From an uncultured bacterium (GTDB lineage Bacteria; Bacillota; Clostridia; Lachnospirales; Lachnospiraceae), in NCBI GenBank assembly GCA_905215155.1, contig CAJMPJ010000045.1:1-29056 (forward strand): a stretch of DNA of 29,056 nucleotides. The letters are read 5' to 3'. The translations under genes and the position numbers were made by a program. This document shows positions 1-9,163 of this stretch, piece after piece. The notes beneath the pieces are model-generated. The model saw nothing but the letters and a program-made list of their open reading frames with translations, did not search any database and was not told the DNA's origin. Within the stretch, counting starts at the first letter, position 1, and each line of letters starts with the position of its first letter.

Positions 1-851
<851 letters not shown>

Positions 852-892
852 TCATACGAAAAGTGTTAAGAAAATAAGAATTATTATTGGAT

Positions 893-929
893 AAAAAAAG
901 AAGTATTCCCCTGTAAAGAGAAATACTTC
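893..929 (-). terminator. Rho-independent terminator after the heparinase-like gene
   Basis: On the minus strand an 8-bp perfect stem (GAAGTATT / AATACTTC, arms 929-922 and 907-900) encloses a 14-nt loop. It is followed directly by seven T residues (899-893). It lies 44 bases past the stop codon of the lyase-like gene and ends the kinase-regulator-lyase operon. The plus-strand side has no T tract. Confidence 0.8.
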
Positions 930-972
930 AGATAATCCATAATAATTTTTTATAACTGGAAAGATTTTAAAA

Positions 973-2778
973 TTAGTAAATGTTCAATATCAAATCCTGG
1001 TTTTTTATAGCAATCAACAAGCGGTAAATATCATGTTTCCATGCGGTTTGTAATCGCTTGTCGGTGATCGGAATGGTTTCTTTTCTTATAGATGCGGCAC
1101 CCTCCACCGTTAGTTTCCCCAGATTTCCAATGGTTATGGAATTTTCTGAAACCATTGGTTCTTCATAGAACATTAAGGATAGGACCGGATTTAATTCGCC
1201 ATCATAGTGATCTGTAATAACAATCCCGTTTCCTTTTTTTAGCACTGCGCTGCGGATATAAGAGCGGATCCTTGGATCTGCATAGGCTGAGGCAAGATCC
1301 ATGGTTATTCCGCTTTCCAAAGTTCCAAAATAACAGGATACCTGTTCTGCACCATATTCTGCCCCGTCTTTTTGCATGATTTCTGTATCTCCGTCAAAAA
1401 AGGTAGGAAGATTGTGATAACGTGACTGCATCGTCCATATATCATAGCGTTCAGGGGAAAACGTCTTTTTACTGTAGGTTTCCACACCCACATCAATAAA
1501 AAGAGGATGCCCATTTTTAAATATGGTAAAACTTCCGGTATCATTGTGATTGTGACTGTCATTATTGTCACCGGCTTTTACTGCCAGGCAAAAATGATCA
1601 TCTCTGGAAATGAAAATACCAACGCTTTCATACCAGGTATCCTCATGGGAAATAACGGGAGCTTTCTCATATGAAATCATTTCCTCATGAGTGAATATGG
1701 TCTGCACCCGGTAAAACAGATTGTGTTCATCAACTGTCAAAGGATCCTCACTGTTTTGATAATCAGAGGCAGCAAATGCCATCAGTTCTTTATTCCGGGT
1801 CCTTTTGCCGAATAGAAATTCCCTGGCACCACATCGTCCGGCAACAGGGGAGCAGTCAGCAAAATTCACATAGTAGATTCCATCAATATGAACGTTTAAA
1901 ATGTAGGAGGCTATGTTTTTTACTTTTTCAGTTTCATAAGCGGGAAGAAAGGTCTGGTCAGTGATATCATTTAGAATTTCAAGTGAATTGAACAGACACA
2001 AGCCGGCATGACGGTAATATTGGGCACCTTCGTCACAGCAGCCGTCTTCCCCGTATTCATCAAGAAAATAGTCCATGCTTTTTACCGCTTTTTGAAAGAT
2101 TGCCATCCTTTTTTCTTCTGGAAGCTCTCTGGTAAAGGCGGAGAGGAGTATGTTCTGGGTGCACCATATGGTCCAGTTGTTCATCTGGCTGGAACCATCC
2201 CCCATCCACCAGAAATGTTCCTGAAGATAAGGCGTGAAAATGCGTTCCTCCAGGTTTTTATTGATCATTTTAGAAAGGAAGGGGCTGACCCCGCTCAGTT
2301 CCTGTCTTAAAAGATATTCTGCCATGGAAAGAACGGAAGCAGTTTCGGCGGCAAACAGATCAATGACAGGACGTGTGACATCTGGAAGTATCAACTGAGG
2401 CGTATCCCGGATATAGGAATTGTGGGCCGGAAGCTGCCACGCATTTTCTTCACATATGACATAAAATCCATTGATGATATCATCAAGAAAACGACCCTGG
2501 TGTTCCACGCATTCCGCCAGCACAAGGTGGTCAAGAGCGATCCTTCTGGAAAATTGCTTGTCTTCAAAATCACTTCGGTTTCCTGTTCTGGTAAATGTCA
2601 TAAAATCCACTGCGGTTATGGACGGATACTCAAAATGTAAGAATTTTTCGCCGTTGTTTACCAGACGTTTCTTTAAGTCTTCCGGAAGCGATTCCCATTT
2701 CGTTCGCTCACAGGCGGGGGGATATAAATTAAAGCAGGATAATGGTTTGTTTATGTTTTTTGCCAATTCTGTAATCAT
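973..2778 (-). CDS. Heparinase II/III family protein (probable uronate polysaccharide/oligosaccharide lyase)
   Basis: 601 aa, no signal peptide, so probably cytoplasmic. The N-terminal half is rich in aromatic-containing helices, consistent with the (alpha/alpha) toroid of this superfamily. The C-terminal half, from about residue 385, is a beta-sandwich region with the hallmark segment SHNHNDTGSF (residues 408-417) followed by HPLFIDVGVETY. Candidate catalytic residues by analogy with heparinase II/III are Asn200/Asn201, Tyr254 or Tyr255 and His409/His411. These enzymes break uronic-acid glycosidic bonds by beta-elimination and leave a 4,5-unsaturated uronate. That product matches the GH88 enzyme encoded in the divergent operon. 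The start ATG follows an AAGGAG that overlaps the TAA stop of the response regulator, 12 nt upstream, so translation is probably coupled. Substrate unknown; lack of a secretion signal suggests oligosaccharides rather than polymer. Confidence 0.85.
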   Translation of the reverse strand: MITELAKNINKPLSCFNLYPPACERTKWESLPEDLKKRLVNNGEKFLHFEYPSITAVDFMTFTRTGNRSDFEDKQFSRRIALDHLVLAECVEHQGRFLDDIINGFYVICEENAWQLPAHNSYIRDTPQLILPDVTRPVIDLFAAETASVLSMAEYLLRQELSGVSPFLSKMINKNLEERIFTPYLQEHFWWMGDGSSQMNNWTIWCTQNILLSAFTRELPEEKRMAIFQKAVKSMDYFLDEYGEDGCCDEGAQYYRHAGLCLFNSLEILNDITDQTFLPAYETEKVKNIASYILNVHIDGIYYVNFADCSPVAGRCGAREFLFGKRTRNKELMAFAASDYQNSEDPLTVDEHNLFYRVQTIFTHEEMISYEKAPVISHEDTWYESVGIFISRDDHFCLAVKAGDNNDSHNHNDTGSFTIFKNGHPLFIDVGVETYSKKTFSPERYDIWTMQSRYHNLPTFFDGDTEIMQKDGAEYGAEQVSCYFGTLESGITMDLASAYADPRIRSYIRSAVLKKGNGIVITDHYDGELNPVLSLMFYEEPMVSENSITIGNLGKLTVEGAASIRKETIPITDKRLQTAWKHDIYRLLIAIKNQDLILNIY

Positions 2779-2790
2779 GACGCATTCTCC

Positions 2791-4407
2791 TTAAGTCTCA
2801 TCACAGGTGCTGATGGTATTTTGCTGTATAAATTCCCTGGGGGATAAGCCGGTAATTTTTTTAAATACTTTACTGAAATAAAAGGCACTTTCAAAGCCCA
2901 GTTGATCGGCCGCTTCGTAAATTTTCATGTCCTGCTCCAGAAGAAGGGATTTGGCTTTGTTTATCTTTGCCTGGGCAATGTATTCAGAAAATCCAAGCTG
3001 ACAGTTCTTTTTAAATAAGATGCTTAAATAATTCGGGCTTAACCCAAAGATCCCTGCAACTTCATTTAAACTGAGCTTTTCCGTAATATGATTGTTGATG
3101 TATTTCTGAACATTTGTAATAACATGTGCCTTATAGGTTTTCCGTTTGGATTTAAGAATATGGCACAGTCCGTCGCGGAAAATGACCATCCATTCGGAGA
3201 TCTGTTCCACATTGCTGAAACGGTAAATCGAACGGTAACCGTCGCTGTAGGAGGAGAAGATTTCCGCCATATTTTTTTCTCCGTCAGGCAATAGGGACAG
3301 GGCTAAATAAAGGATGTTGCAGGCTCCGTCCGCTGCCTGGGAAAAGCGCATGGGATGGGATTCAAACAATTCGATGATCTCTGTTAAGGTCCGATAAAGC
3401 ACGTCCGTATCAAACTCATTAAAGGCTTTTGTGATCTCATTTTTAAATACCGTAATGTTAAAGGCGTTACGCATAAAAGCCATATCAGAAGCAGTAAAGA
3501 TCACGGCAGTTTCTTTTTCAGAGGCTTTTGAAAATGCCTGACGGGCTTCCTGATAGGATTCGCTGAGTTTCATAGGGTGGCTCACAGGAGTTCCCACCCC
3601 GGTAAATAAGGTCACATTAAAGTAATTGTGAACCATTTCTGCCGCATTGGAAAAACAGCGGGAGATGATTTCTTCTTTAAAATCTTCTGCTTCCGGCAGA
3701 TGGAAGACCACTGCAAAATGTTTCATATCCAGAGAGATGACATAGGCCGGCAGATGTTTTCCGATAATCTCTTTTGCCATCTGCAGGGTGCTGTTATACA
3801 GCTTCATAAGCTTGGTATAATCCATGTCCTTATGCCCGTCTTCCCTGATTTCACAAAATGCCGCAAAATAGCAGTTCTCCATAAATTCCAGCTTTAAATC
3901 TCTGGCCTGAAGCAAAAACTGATCTTCGCTGTCAAATAGATTATGTAAAAGCCGCATAAAAAATTTCTCATAATAACTCTGTAAAAGCGGCCGCCCGGAG
4001 TTCTTGTATTCCAAAGATACCTGCAGGGTATCCAAGCGGGAGAGTGCTTTTTTTACTGCTTCAGACAGTGAATCTGCGTTCAGTTCCAGTTTGATTAAGT
4101 AGTCTACGGCTTCATAGGACATGGCTTCTTTGATAAGCTGAAATTCTTCATAACTGGTCAGAAAGATGAAAAGGGGAATATTTCCATAGGTATCCCGGCT
4201 GGCTTTTGCTAGTTCCAAACCGTTCATAATGGGCATACGAATATCCGAAATAACAATTTCCGGTGAATATTCTGCAATCATTTCCAGGGCATTTTTCCCA
4301 TTCACGGCAGTTCCGCAGATTTCAATGTCATAATCCGCCCAGTTTAACATGGATTTAATTCCGATCTGAACCAAAGGTTCATCGTCTGCAATCAATAATT
4401 TCTTCAT
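2791..4407 (-). CDS. Response regulator, REC plus AraC-type DNA-binding domain (YesN family)
   Basis: 538 aa. Residues 1-120 are a receiver domain: acidic pocket ADDE at 7-10, phospho-acceptor Asp55 in VISDIRMPIMNG, and conserved Thr in FLTSYEEF and Lys in DYLIKLELN. A long middle region of about 300 aa follows, as usual for the YesN class. The last 100 residues hold two helix-turn-helix motifs of AraC type (SLNEVAGIFGLSPNYLSILF, then AADQLGFESAFYFSKVFKK and a GLSPREFI ending). It is paired with the upstream kinase gene (3-nt gap), and the lyase gene follows 12 nt later. The likely target is the divergent transporter promoter, whose -35 box is poor, as expected for an activated promoter. That target is inferred from position. 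Confidence 0.92.
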   Translation of the reverse strand: MKKLLIADDEPLVQIGIKSMLNWADYDIEICGTAVNGKNALEMIAEYSPEIVISDIRMPIMNGLELAKASRDTYGNIPLFIFLTSYEEFQLIKEAMSYEAVDYLIKLELNADSLSEAVKKALSRLDTLQVSLEYKNSGRPLLQSYYEKFFMRLLHNLFDSEDQFLLQARDLKLEFMENCYFAAFCEIREDGHKDMDYTKLMKLYNSTLQMAKEIIGKHLPAYVISLDMKHFAVVFHLPEAEDFKEEIISRCFSNAAEMVHNYFNVTLFTGVGTPVSHPMKLSESYQEARQAFSKASEKETAVIFTASDMAFMRNAFNITVFKNEITKAFNEFDTDVLYRTLTEIIELFESHPMRFSQAADGACNILYLALSLLPDGEKNMAEIFSSYSDGYRSIYRFSNVEQISEWMVIFRDGLCHILKSKRKTYKAHVITNVQKYINNHITEKLSLNEVAGIFGLSPNYLSILFKKNCQLGFSEYIAQAKINKAKSLLLEQDMKIYEAADQLGFESAFYFSKVFKKITGLSPREFIQQNTISTCDET

Positions 4408-4410
4408 AAC

Positions 4411-6288
4411 TTACCTTTCTGTTGACTGGTTTTCTGAATGAAGTACATATGGAATCCGGATAGTCATGGTGGTGAAAGCTCCTGGTTCGCTTGTTATGGT
4501 AATGCCATATTCCGGACCAAAATCGTACTGAATGCGTTTATTGACGTTGCTGATACCCACATGCCGGAAAAATTCCGTTTTGCTGCCGCTGCCGGTATCG
4601 TTTTTTAGTACCTGCCGGATCGTCTCCTGACTCATACCAACCCCGTTGTCCGTAATCTCTATTTTTAAGATTTTTTGCGGAAATAATTCTTCTGTCTGTG
4701 CGGAGACGATGATTCTGCCTGCCGTCTTTGCAGGTTCGATTCCGTGAAACAGCGCATTTTCTATAATGGGCTGCAGGGAAAAACGGTGAATCATGCACTC
4801 GTACAATTGTTCGGATTCTATGTGATACTCAATGGAAACACTGCCTCCATAGCGGTATTGCTGGATGAGAAAATAATCCTTTACAAGAGCCAGTTCTTCC
4901 TTTAAGGGAATAAGCGATGCGGTTCCTTTTGATACATTTTTAAGAAGTCTGGCCAAGGCAGTGGTCATGTCGGCAATGCCAGTAGCATTCTGTATGGTGG
5001 CCATCCATTTGATGGAATTAAGTGTATTGTATAAAAAATGGGGATTAATCTGGCTTTGGAGGATCTGATATTCCAAATCCTTTTTTTGCTTTTCATCGGA
5101 AACCCTTTTGTCTAACAGGGTGAGGATGTTTTGTGACATGCTGTTGATGCCTCTTCCTACCTGACCCAGCTCATGATCCCATTCAATGGACCGATCCCTT
5201 GAAAAATCCCCGGCGGAGATTTTAGATATTTTCCCGCTCAATTTGTGAATCGGACCCATAATGATCCGGTTTAACAGAAACATTAACAGTACACCCAGAG
5301 AAAGGATAAAAAGGCATATTCCCAGAATCAGCAAGGTATATAAATTTTTCTGCTGGTCAAACTGTTGTTCTGACAACACCTGAGACAGCCGGAATCCTTC
5401 CATTCCTTCCACCGGACGTTCGACTACGATGCGCCTTTGTCCCTGGTCTGTGGTAGCGGAAAAAACCTGTGTTCCCTGGGATAAAGAATCACTTTCCGGT
5501 AACAGGACCGGATCTTTATAAGGAAGTTTTGTCTCCTGCCAGTCATTGGAACGAAAGCTGTAGGTCTTTGGCCCAATGGTCAGATAAAGTGAGCTATCAT
5601 CAGGAAGAGGGTAGGAAGCCAGATAATCCGTAAAAAGCTGGGATGAGATCTCTACATAGGTCCAACCGATGATCTGGGAACTGAACTCATTGTATACCGG
5701 ACGTATTATGGGAATGTACATTTCCCCGCTGATATCGGAAAAGGGGTCTTTTACCAGACCGATCCAGAGAAAGTCTCTGGAGTCATAGAGGGTGGTAAAA
5801 AAACGTTGCTGGCGGATAATTTTAGCGGCATAGGGAGAGGTATAGCTTGCGGAGGCCGCCATTTGGAGAAAGTTGTTCTCATCAAGGGTGGAAACAATTA
5901 CCCGGGAAATGTACTCATTGGACCGGGTATTATAATATTCTTCTTTTAAACGGTTGTGTGAGGAGAGGGCCAGGGGACGTAAGTTTTTTTTGTCCTGGGT
6001 AAACGTGGGGAGCTTTGACTGGCCTTTAAATGCTTTTAAATAATCCAGCATGGCGCCGTTGGAGCAGCACCATTTGCTGAAATATATGATATCCTTCATA
6101 TCAGCGGCAATATTATTATTTACAACCTGTAAGCTGAATTCGGCGGACTGAATCTGGTTTTTTCTTAAAAAAGACTGAAAGACCCAGAAACAGACCGATG
6201 TGGTAAGAACGGTAATGAGCAGCGTGACAGAGGCGGTAAGAGCCATAAGTTTACCCCGTATCGTTTTCGGGAGGAGCTTTTTCCACAT
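4411..6288 (-). CDS. Sensor histidine kinase, YesM family
   Basis: 625 aa membrane protein. TM1 is about residues 14-37, an extracellular sensor region spans about 40-315, TM2 about 316-340, then a HAMP linker (LNRIIMGPIHKLSGKI). The His_kinase domain carries phospho-acceptor His417 in QSQINPHFLYNTLNSIKWMA. The ATPase domain shows the N box (QPIIENALFHGIEP), the G1 box (ITDNGVGMS) and GISNVNKRIQ. Kinases of this family sense carbohydrate-related signals next to sugar ABC transporters and phosphorylate YesN-type regulators. The ATG has an RBS (AGAAGGGA) about 12 nt upstream, somewhat far, but no other in-frame start is near. The stop is 3 nt before the regulator ATG. Ligand unknown; context suggests an acidic oligosaccharide or its binding-protein complex. 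Confidence 0.93.
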   Translation of the reverse strand: MWKKLLPKTIRGKLMALTASVTLLITVLTTSVCFWVFQSFLRKNQIQSAEFSLQVVNNNIAADMKDIIYFSKWCCSNGAMLDYLKAFKGQSKLPTFTQDKKNLRPLALSSHNRLKEEYYNTRSNEYISRVIVSTLDENNFLQMAASASYTSPYAAKIIRQQRFFTTLYDSRDFLWIGLVKDPFSDISGEMYIPIIRPVYNEFSSQIIGWTYVEISSQLFTDYLASYPLPDDSSLYLTIGPKTYSFRSNDWQETKLPYKDPVLLPESDSLSQGTQVFSATTDQGQRRIVVERPVEGMEGFRLSQVLSEQQFDQQKNLYTLLILGICLFILSLGVLLMFLLNRIIMGPIHKLSGKISKISAGDFSRDRSIEWDHELGQVGRGINSMSQNILTLLDKRVSDEKQKKDLEYQILQSQINPHFLYNTLNSIKWMATIQNATGIADMTTALARLLKNVSKGTASLIPLKEELALVKDYFLIQQYRYGGSVSIEYHIESEQLYECMIHRFSLQPIIENALFHGIEPAKTAGRIIVSAQTEELFPQKILKIEITDNGVGMSQETIRQVLKNDTGSGSKTEFFRHVGISNVNKRIQYDFGPEYGITITSEPGAFTTMTIRIPYVLHSENQSTER

Positions 6289-6345
6289 GATAAAAATATG
6301 TCCCTTCTTTCTTTCATACAGTATTGTTTGATGGTTTCTTCTACA

Positions 6346-6374
6346 AAGTTAGCCTATTTCTTGTAAAATGTCAA
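6346..6374 (-). promoter_or_regulatory. Sigma-A promoter of the kinase-regulator-lyase operon
   Basis: On the minus strand a perfect TTGACA (6374-6369), a 17-nt spacer and TAACTT (6351-6346) lie 58 bases upstream of the kinase ATG. The -10 matches 3 of 6 bases but keeps the key second A and last T. The predicted start near 6340 gives a leader of about 50 nt. The 331-base divergent region 6289-6619 also holds the transporter promoter and an AT-rich stretch at about 6440-6500. I could not identify a convincing cre site or regulator operator there. Confidence 0.6.
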
Positions 6375-6519
6375 TGAAAAAGCAGGTGTGTTTTTTGCAA
6401 AAACAGGTAAATATGTATGCAAGAGAGAAATATTACTGTTTATCATAAAAAATTACATGTTTAAAAAATTTAAAAAAAATCTATGAATAAATAGTGAATC
6501 TTTTCTAATAGATATTCCA

Positions 6520-6548
6520 TTCTTAAATGGAAAAAGTTCCTTTATAAT
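6520..6548 (+). promoter_or_regulatory. Promoter of the sugar transporter/glycosidase operon
   Basis: A perfect TATAAT (6543-6548) stands 17 nt after a poor -35 box (TTCTTA, 6520-6525). A strong -10 with a weak -35 fits a promoter needing an activator, here presumably the divergent YesN-type regulator. The predicted start near 6555 leaves a leader of about 65 nt before the ATG at 6620. Confidence 0.6.
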
Positions 6549-6619
6549 TTAGGTATGGTAAATCGCCGGATCGCAGATGGCATTTACTTTTTAATCATTT
6601 CAAATCAGGAGGGAATACA

Positions 6620-7969
6620 ATGAAAAAAAGAACGCTCAGTCTTGCACTGGCCTGTGCCATGGTAGTAACCAGTCTTGCTGGTTGTGCCGGAAGCACAAAG
6701 GGAACGACGGCAGGTTCCTCAGAAGGCACAAAGGAAGAGACAAAACAGGCAGAAACTACGGAGTCTGCAGATGGAAAGACCGTTTTAAAATGGTCTGTTT
6801 GGGATGTCAGCTCAACGACCTATTATCAGCCGCTGATTGATGCATTTGAGAAGGAGCATCCGGATGTAAAGATCGAAATGGTAGATTTGGGATCTACCGA
6901 TTACCAGACCGTTCTTGCAACAGAATTAACAGGAAGCGGTTCTGATTTTGACGTTGTGACCGTTAAGGATGTTCCTGGATATATGACGCTTGTAAATAAA
7001 GGGGTTTTAGAGCCTCTGGACAGCTATATCCAGTCTTCCAATGTGGACTTAACCCAGTATAAGGGTCTTACGGATCAGATTAAGGTGGATGATAAATTAT
7101 ATGAGATTCCGTTCCGCAATGACTTCTGGGTGCTGTTCTACAACAAGGATTTATTTGATAAAGCAGGGGTTGCTTATCCAACCAATGATATGACCTTTGA
7201 GCAGTATGACGCTCTGGCAAGAAGTCTGGCTGTGGACACACCAGGACAGGAGGTATATGGAGCTCATTATCATACCTGGAGATCTGCGGTACAGCTCTTC
7301 GGGATTCTCGATGGCAAAAATACCATTATAGACGGAAAATATGAATTCTTAAAACCATATTATGAGATGGTGCTGAAAGAGCAGGAAGACGGTATCTGCC
7401 AGGATTATGCTACGTTAAAGACCAGCGGATTGCATTATTCCGGTGCATTTGCCCAGGGAAATGTAGCGATGATGAACATGGGAACATGGTTTATTTCTAC
7501 TTTAATGGAGAAGATCCGTACCGGTGAATATACTGACTGTACCAATTGGGGCATTGCAAAATATCCTCATGCGGAAGGCGTAGAACCAGGTTCCACTCTT
7601 GCAACCATTACCTCTTTGGCAATTCCTTCCAATGCACCTCATAAAGATCTTGCATGGGAATTTATCAATTTTGCAAGCGGAAAAGAAGGTGCTGAGATCC
7701 TTGCAGCTACAGGAACCATCCCGGCTGTTATGAACAATACGGTTGCTGATCTGATTTCCGGAGCAGACGGATTCCCCAAGGATGACACAACCAGCACGGA
7801 TGCGCTTAATACTTCCAAACTCTATCTTGAAATGCCGGTAAATGAAAAGAGTTCTGAAATTGAAACCGTTTTAAATGAAGCTCATGATGCAATCATGACA
7901 GGCAGCATGTCCGTGGATGACGGCATTGCTCAGATGAACGAAAAAGTTGGTGCAATTTTAGGTCAGTAA
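6620..7969 (+). CDS. ABC transporter sugar-binding lipoprotein (SBP_bac_1 type)
   Basis: 449 aa. A lipoprotein signal peptide (MKKRTLSLAL start, hydrophobic core, SLAGC lipobox) predicts lipid attachment at Cys22. A low-complexity Gly/Ser/Thr/Glu linker to about residue 55 is followed by an extracellular solute-binding domain: VLKWSVWDVS, IDAFEKEHPDVKIEMVD, then GNVAMMNMGTWF and a C-terminal AWEFINFASGKEGAEILAA segment. It would capture oligosaccharides outside the membrane and deliver them to the two permeases encoded next. The RBS is AGGAGGGAATACA. It is first in its operon and is followed by a strong hairpin, which usually gives more binding protein than permease. The exact ligand cannot be read from sequence; the downstream glycosidases suggest a GlcA/Gal-containing oligosaccharide. 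Confidence 0.93.
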   Translation: MKKRTLSLALACAMVVTSLAGCAGSTKGTTAGSSEGTKEETKQAETTESADGKTVLKWSVWDVSSTTYYQPLIDAFEKEHPDVKIEMVDLGSTDYQTVLATELTGSGSDFDVVTVKDVPGYMTLVNKGVLEPLDSYIQSSNVDLTQYKGLTDQIKVDDKLYEIPFRNDFWVLFYNKDLFDKAGVAYPTNDMTFEQYDALARSLAVDTPGQEVYGAHYHTWRSAVQLFGILDGKNTIIDGKYEFLKPYYEMVLKEQEDGICQDYATLKTSGLHYSGAFAQGNVAMMNMGTWFISTLMEKIRTGEYTDCTNWGIAKYPHAEGVEPGSTLATITSLAIPSNAPHKDLAWEFINFASGKEGAEILAATGTIPAVMNNTVADLISGADGFPKDDTTSTDALNTSKLYLEMPVNEKSSEIETVLNEAHDAIMTGSMSVDDGIAQMNEKVGAILGQ

Positions 7970-7988
7970 AATCCTGAAAGATCAAACA

Positions 7989-8018
7989 GAGGCGGGCAGC
8001 GAAAAGCCCGCCTCATTT
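7989..8018 (+). terminator. Intra-operon hairpin between binding protein and permease genes
   Basis: A perfect 9-bp GC-rich stem (GAGGCGGGC at 7989-7997 with GCCCGCCTC at 8006-8014, loop AGCGAAAA) is followed by only ATTTAA. The weak T tract suggests a partial terminator or an mRNA 3'-end stabilizer rather than full termination. No promoter is evident before the next gene, so read-through is expected. Such elements are common after the binding-protein gene in sugar ABC operons. Confidence 0.7.
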
Positions 8019-8078
8019 AAAGAAACTTCTGATTTGAGAATTGATAAAACGAATAGTGGAAAAAGGAGGATGAGCAAA

Positions 8079-9146
8079 ATGGCGAAGACAATAACGGAGT
8101 CGCAAAAACAGGAAAAAATCACAGCCTTGCAAGAAAAACGGGATGCTTTAAGTCAAATGCTTCCTGATGCCACAAGCACAAGAAAACGTGATGGGCTGAT
8201 TGCGAAGATCGAAATAATAGATGAAAAAATAAAAAAAGTCCGGACAGGAGAGCGTTTTACCAGACAGGAAAAGAGGAATTTGATTGCTTATTCCTTTATT
8301 GCTCCTAATTTCATCGGATTTGCAGTTTTTACACTGGGACCGATCATTTTTGCCTTTGTTCTGGCATTTATGAAATGGGATGGAAACAGTCCCATGCAGT
8401 TTGCAGGACTTAACAATTTTGCAGATATGTTTGCAAATGCCAGATTCCGGGCGTCCTTTGTAAATACTATTGTTTACTGTTTGGCGACGGTTCCTTTGAC
8501 CCTGGCATGTGCCCTTGGCTTAGCAATCGTGCTCAACCAGAAGATCAAAGGAAGGAATTTCTTCCGAACCGTTGGATTCTTTCCTTACGTGGCTTCCCTG
8601 GTAGCTGTGGCAGCAGTATGGAATATGCTGTTCAGCCCCATGAAGAGCGGTCCTGTCAATATGCTTCTTTATAATCTTGGAGTTCATGCAAAGAGTCTTC
8701 CGAAATGGGCCGCAGATCCTCACTGGGTCATGTTTACAATCGTGTTGTTCAGTGTATGGAAAAATATGGGTTATTACATGGTGATCTACCTTGCAGGCTT
8801 ACAGGGGATTAACGGGGAGCTTTATGAAGCAGCAGGTCTTGACGGCTGTAATGCCTGGCAGAAATTCCGCTATATTACCTGGCCCCAGCTGCAGCCAACC
8901 ACCTTCTTTGTAACGATTATCTTAACCATCAACTGCTTTAAGGTTTATGATATCGTTTATATGCTGGCGGGTGGTTCCAATGGAATCGTAAGCTCCCAGG
9001 CAATGGTACTTGTTTACCACATTTATGAAGAGGCATTCCGTAACTGGAATTTAGGTTATGCAAGTGCGGTAGCTATGGTGTTGTTCTTAATGGTTCTTGT
9101 CATCACACTGGTTCAGTTCCGTGGTGAGAAGAAGTATGCAAACTAA
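8079..9146 (+). CDS. Sugar ABC transporter permease, MalF-like
   Basis: 355 aa from the ATG at 8079, chosen because AAGGAGG ends 9 nt upstream. An ATG at 8070 touches the RBS, and a TTG at 8034 has none. Residues 1-65 are a charged, probably coiled-coil cytoplasmic extension (QEKITALQEKRDALSQ, AKIEIIDEKIKKV), longer than usual for this family. Membrane segments begin at about 72. The ATPase-contact EAA loop is EAAGLDGCNAWQKFRYITWP at about 249-268. It forms the inner-membrane channel with the next gene's product. No ATPase gene is present in the window, so a shared MsmK/MalK-type ATPase is expected elsewhere. It ends 17 nt before the next gene. Confidence 0.92.
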   Translation: MAKTITESQKQEKITALQEKRDALSQMLPDATSTRKRDGLIAKIEIIDEKIKKVRTGERFTRQEKRNLIAYSFIAPNFIGFAVFTLGPIIFAFVLAFMKWDGNSPMQFAGLNNFADMFANARFRASFVNTIVYCLATVPLTLACALGLAIVLNQKIKGRNFFRTVGFFPYVASLVAVAAVWNMLFSPMKSGPVNMLLYNLGVHAKSLPKWAADPHWVMFTIVLFSVWKNMGYYMVIYLAGLQGINGELYEAAGLDGCNAWQKFRYITWPQLQPTTFFVTIILTINCFKVYDIVYMLAGGSNGIVSSQAMVLVYHIYEEAFRNWNLGYASAVAMVLFLMVLVITLVQFRGEKKYAN

Positions 9147-9163
9147 GAAAAGGAGGATACGTT

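Noticed and set aside
8034..8078. Upstream TTG (8034) and ATG (8070) starts for the MalF-like permease
   Set aside because: The TTG has no RBS and the ATG at 8070 abuts the AAGGAGG; only 8079 has normal spacing.
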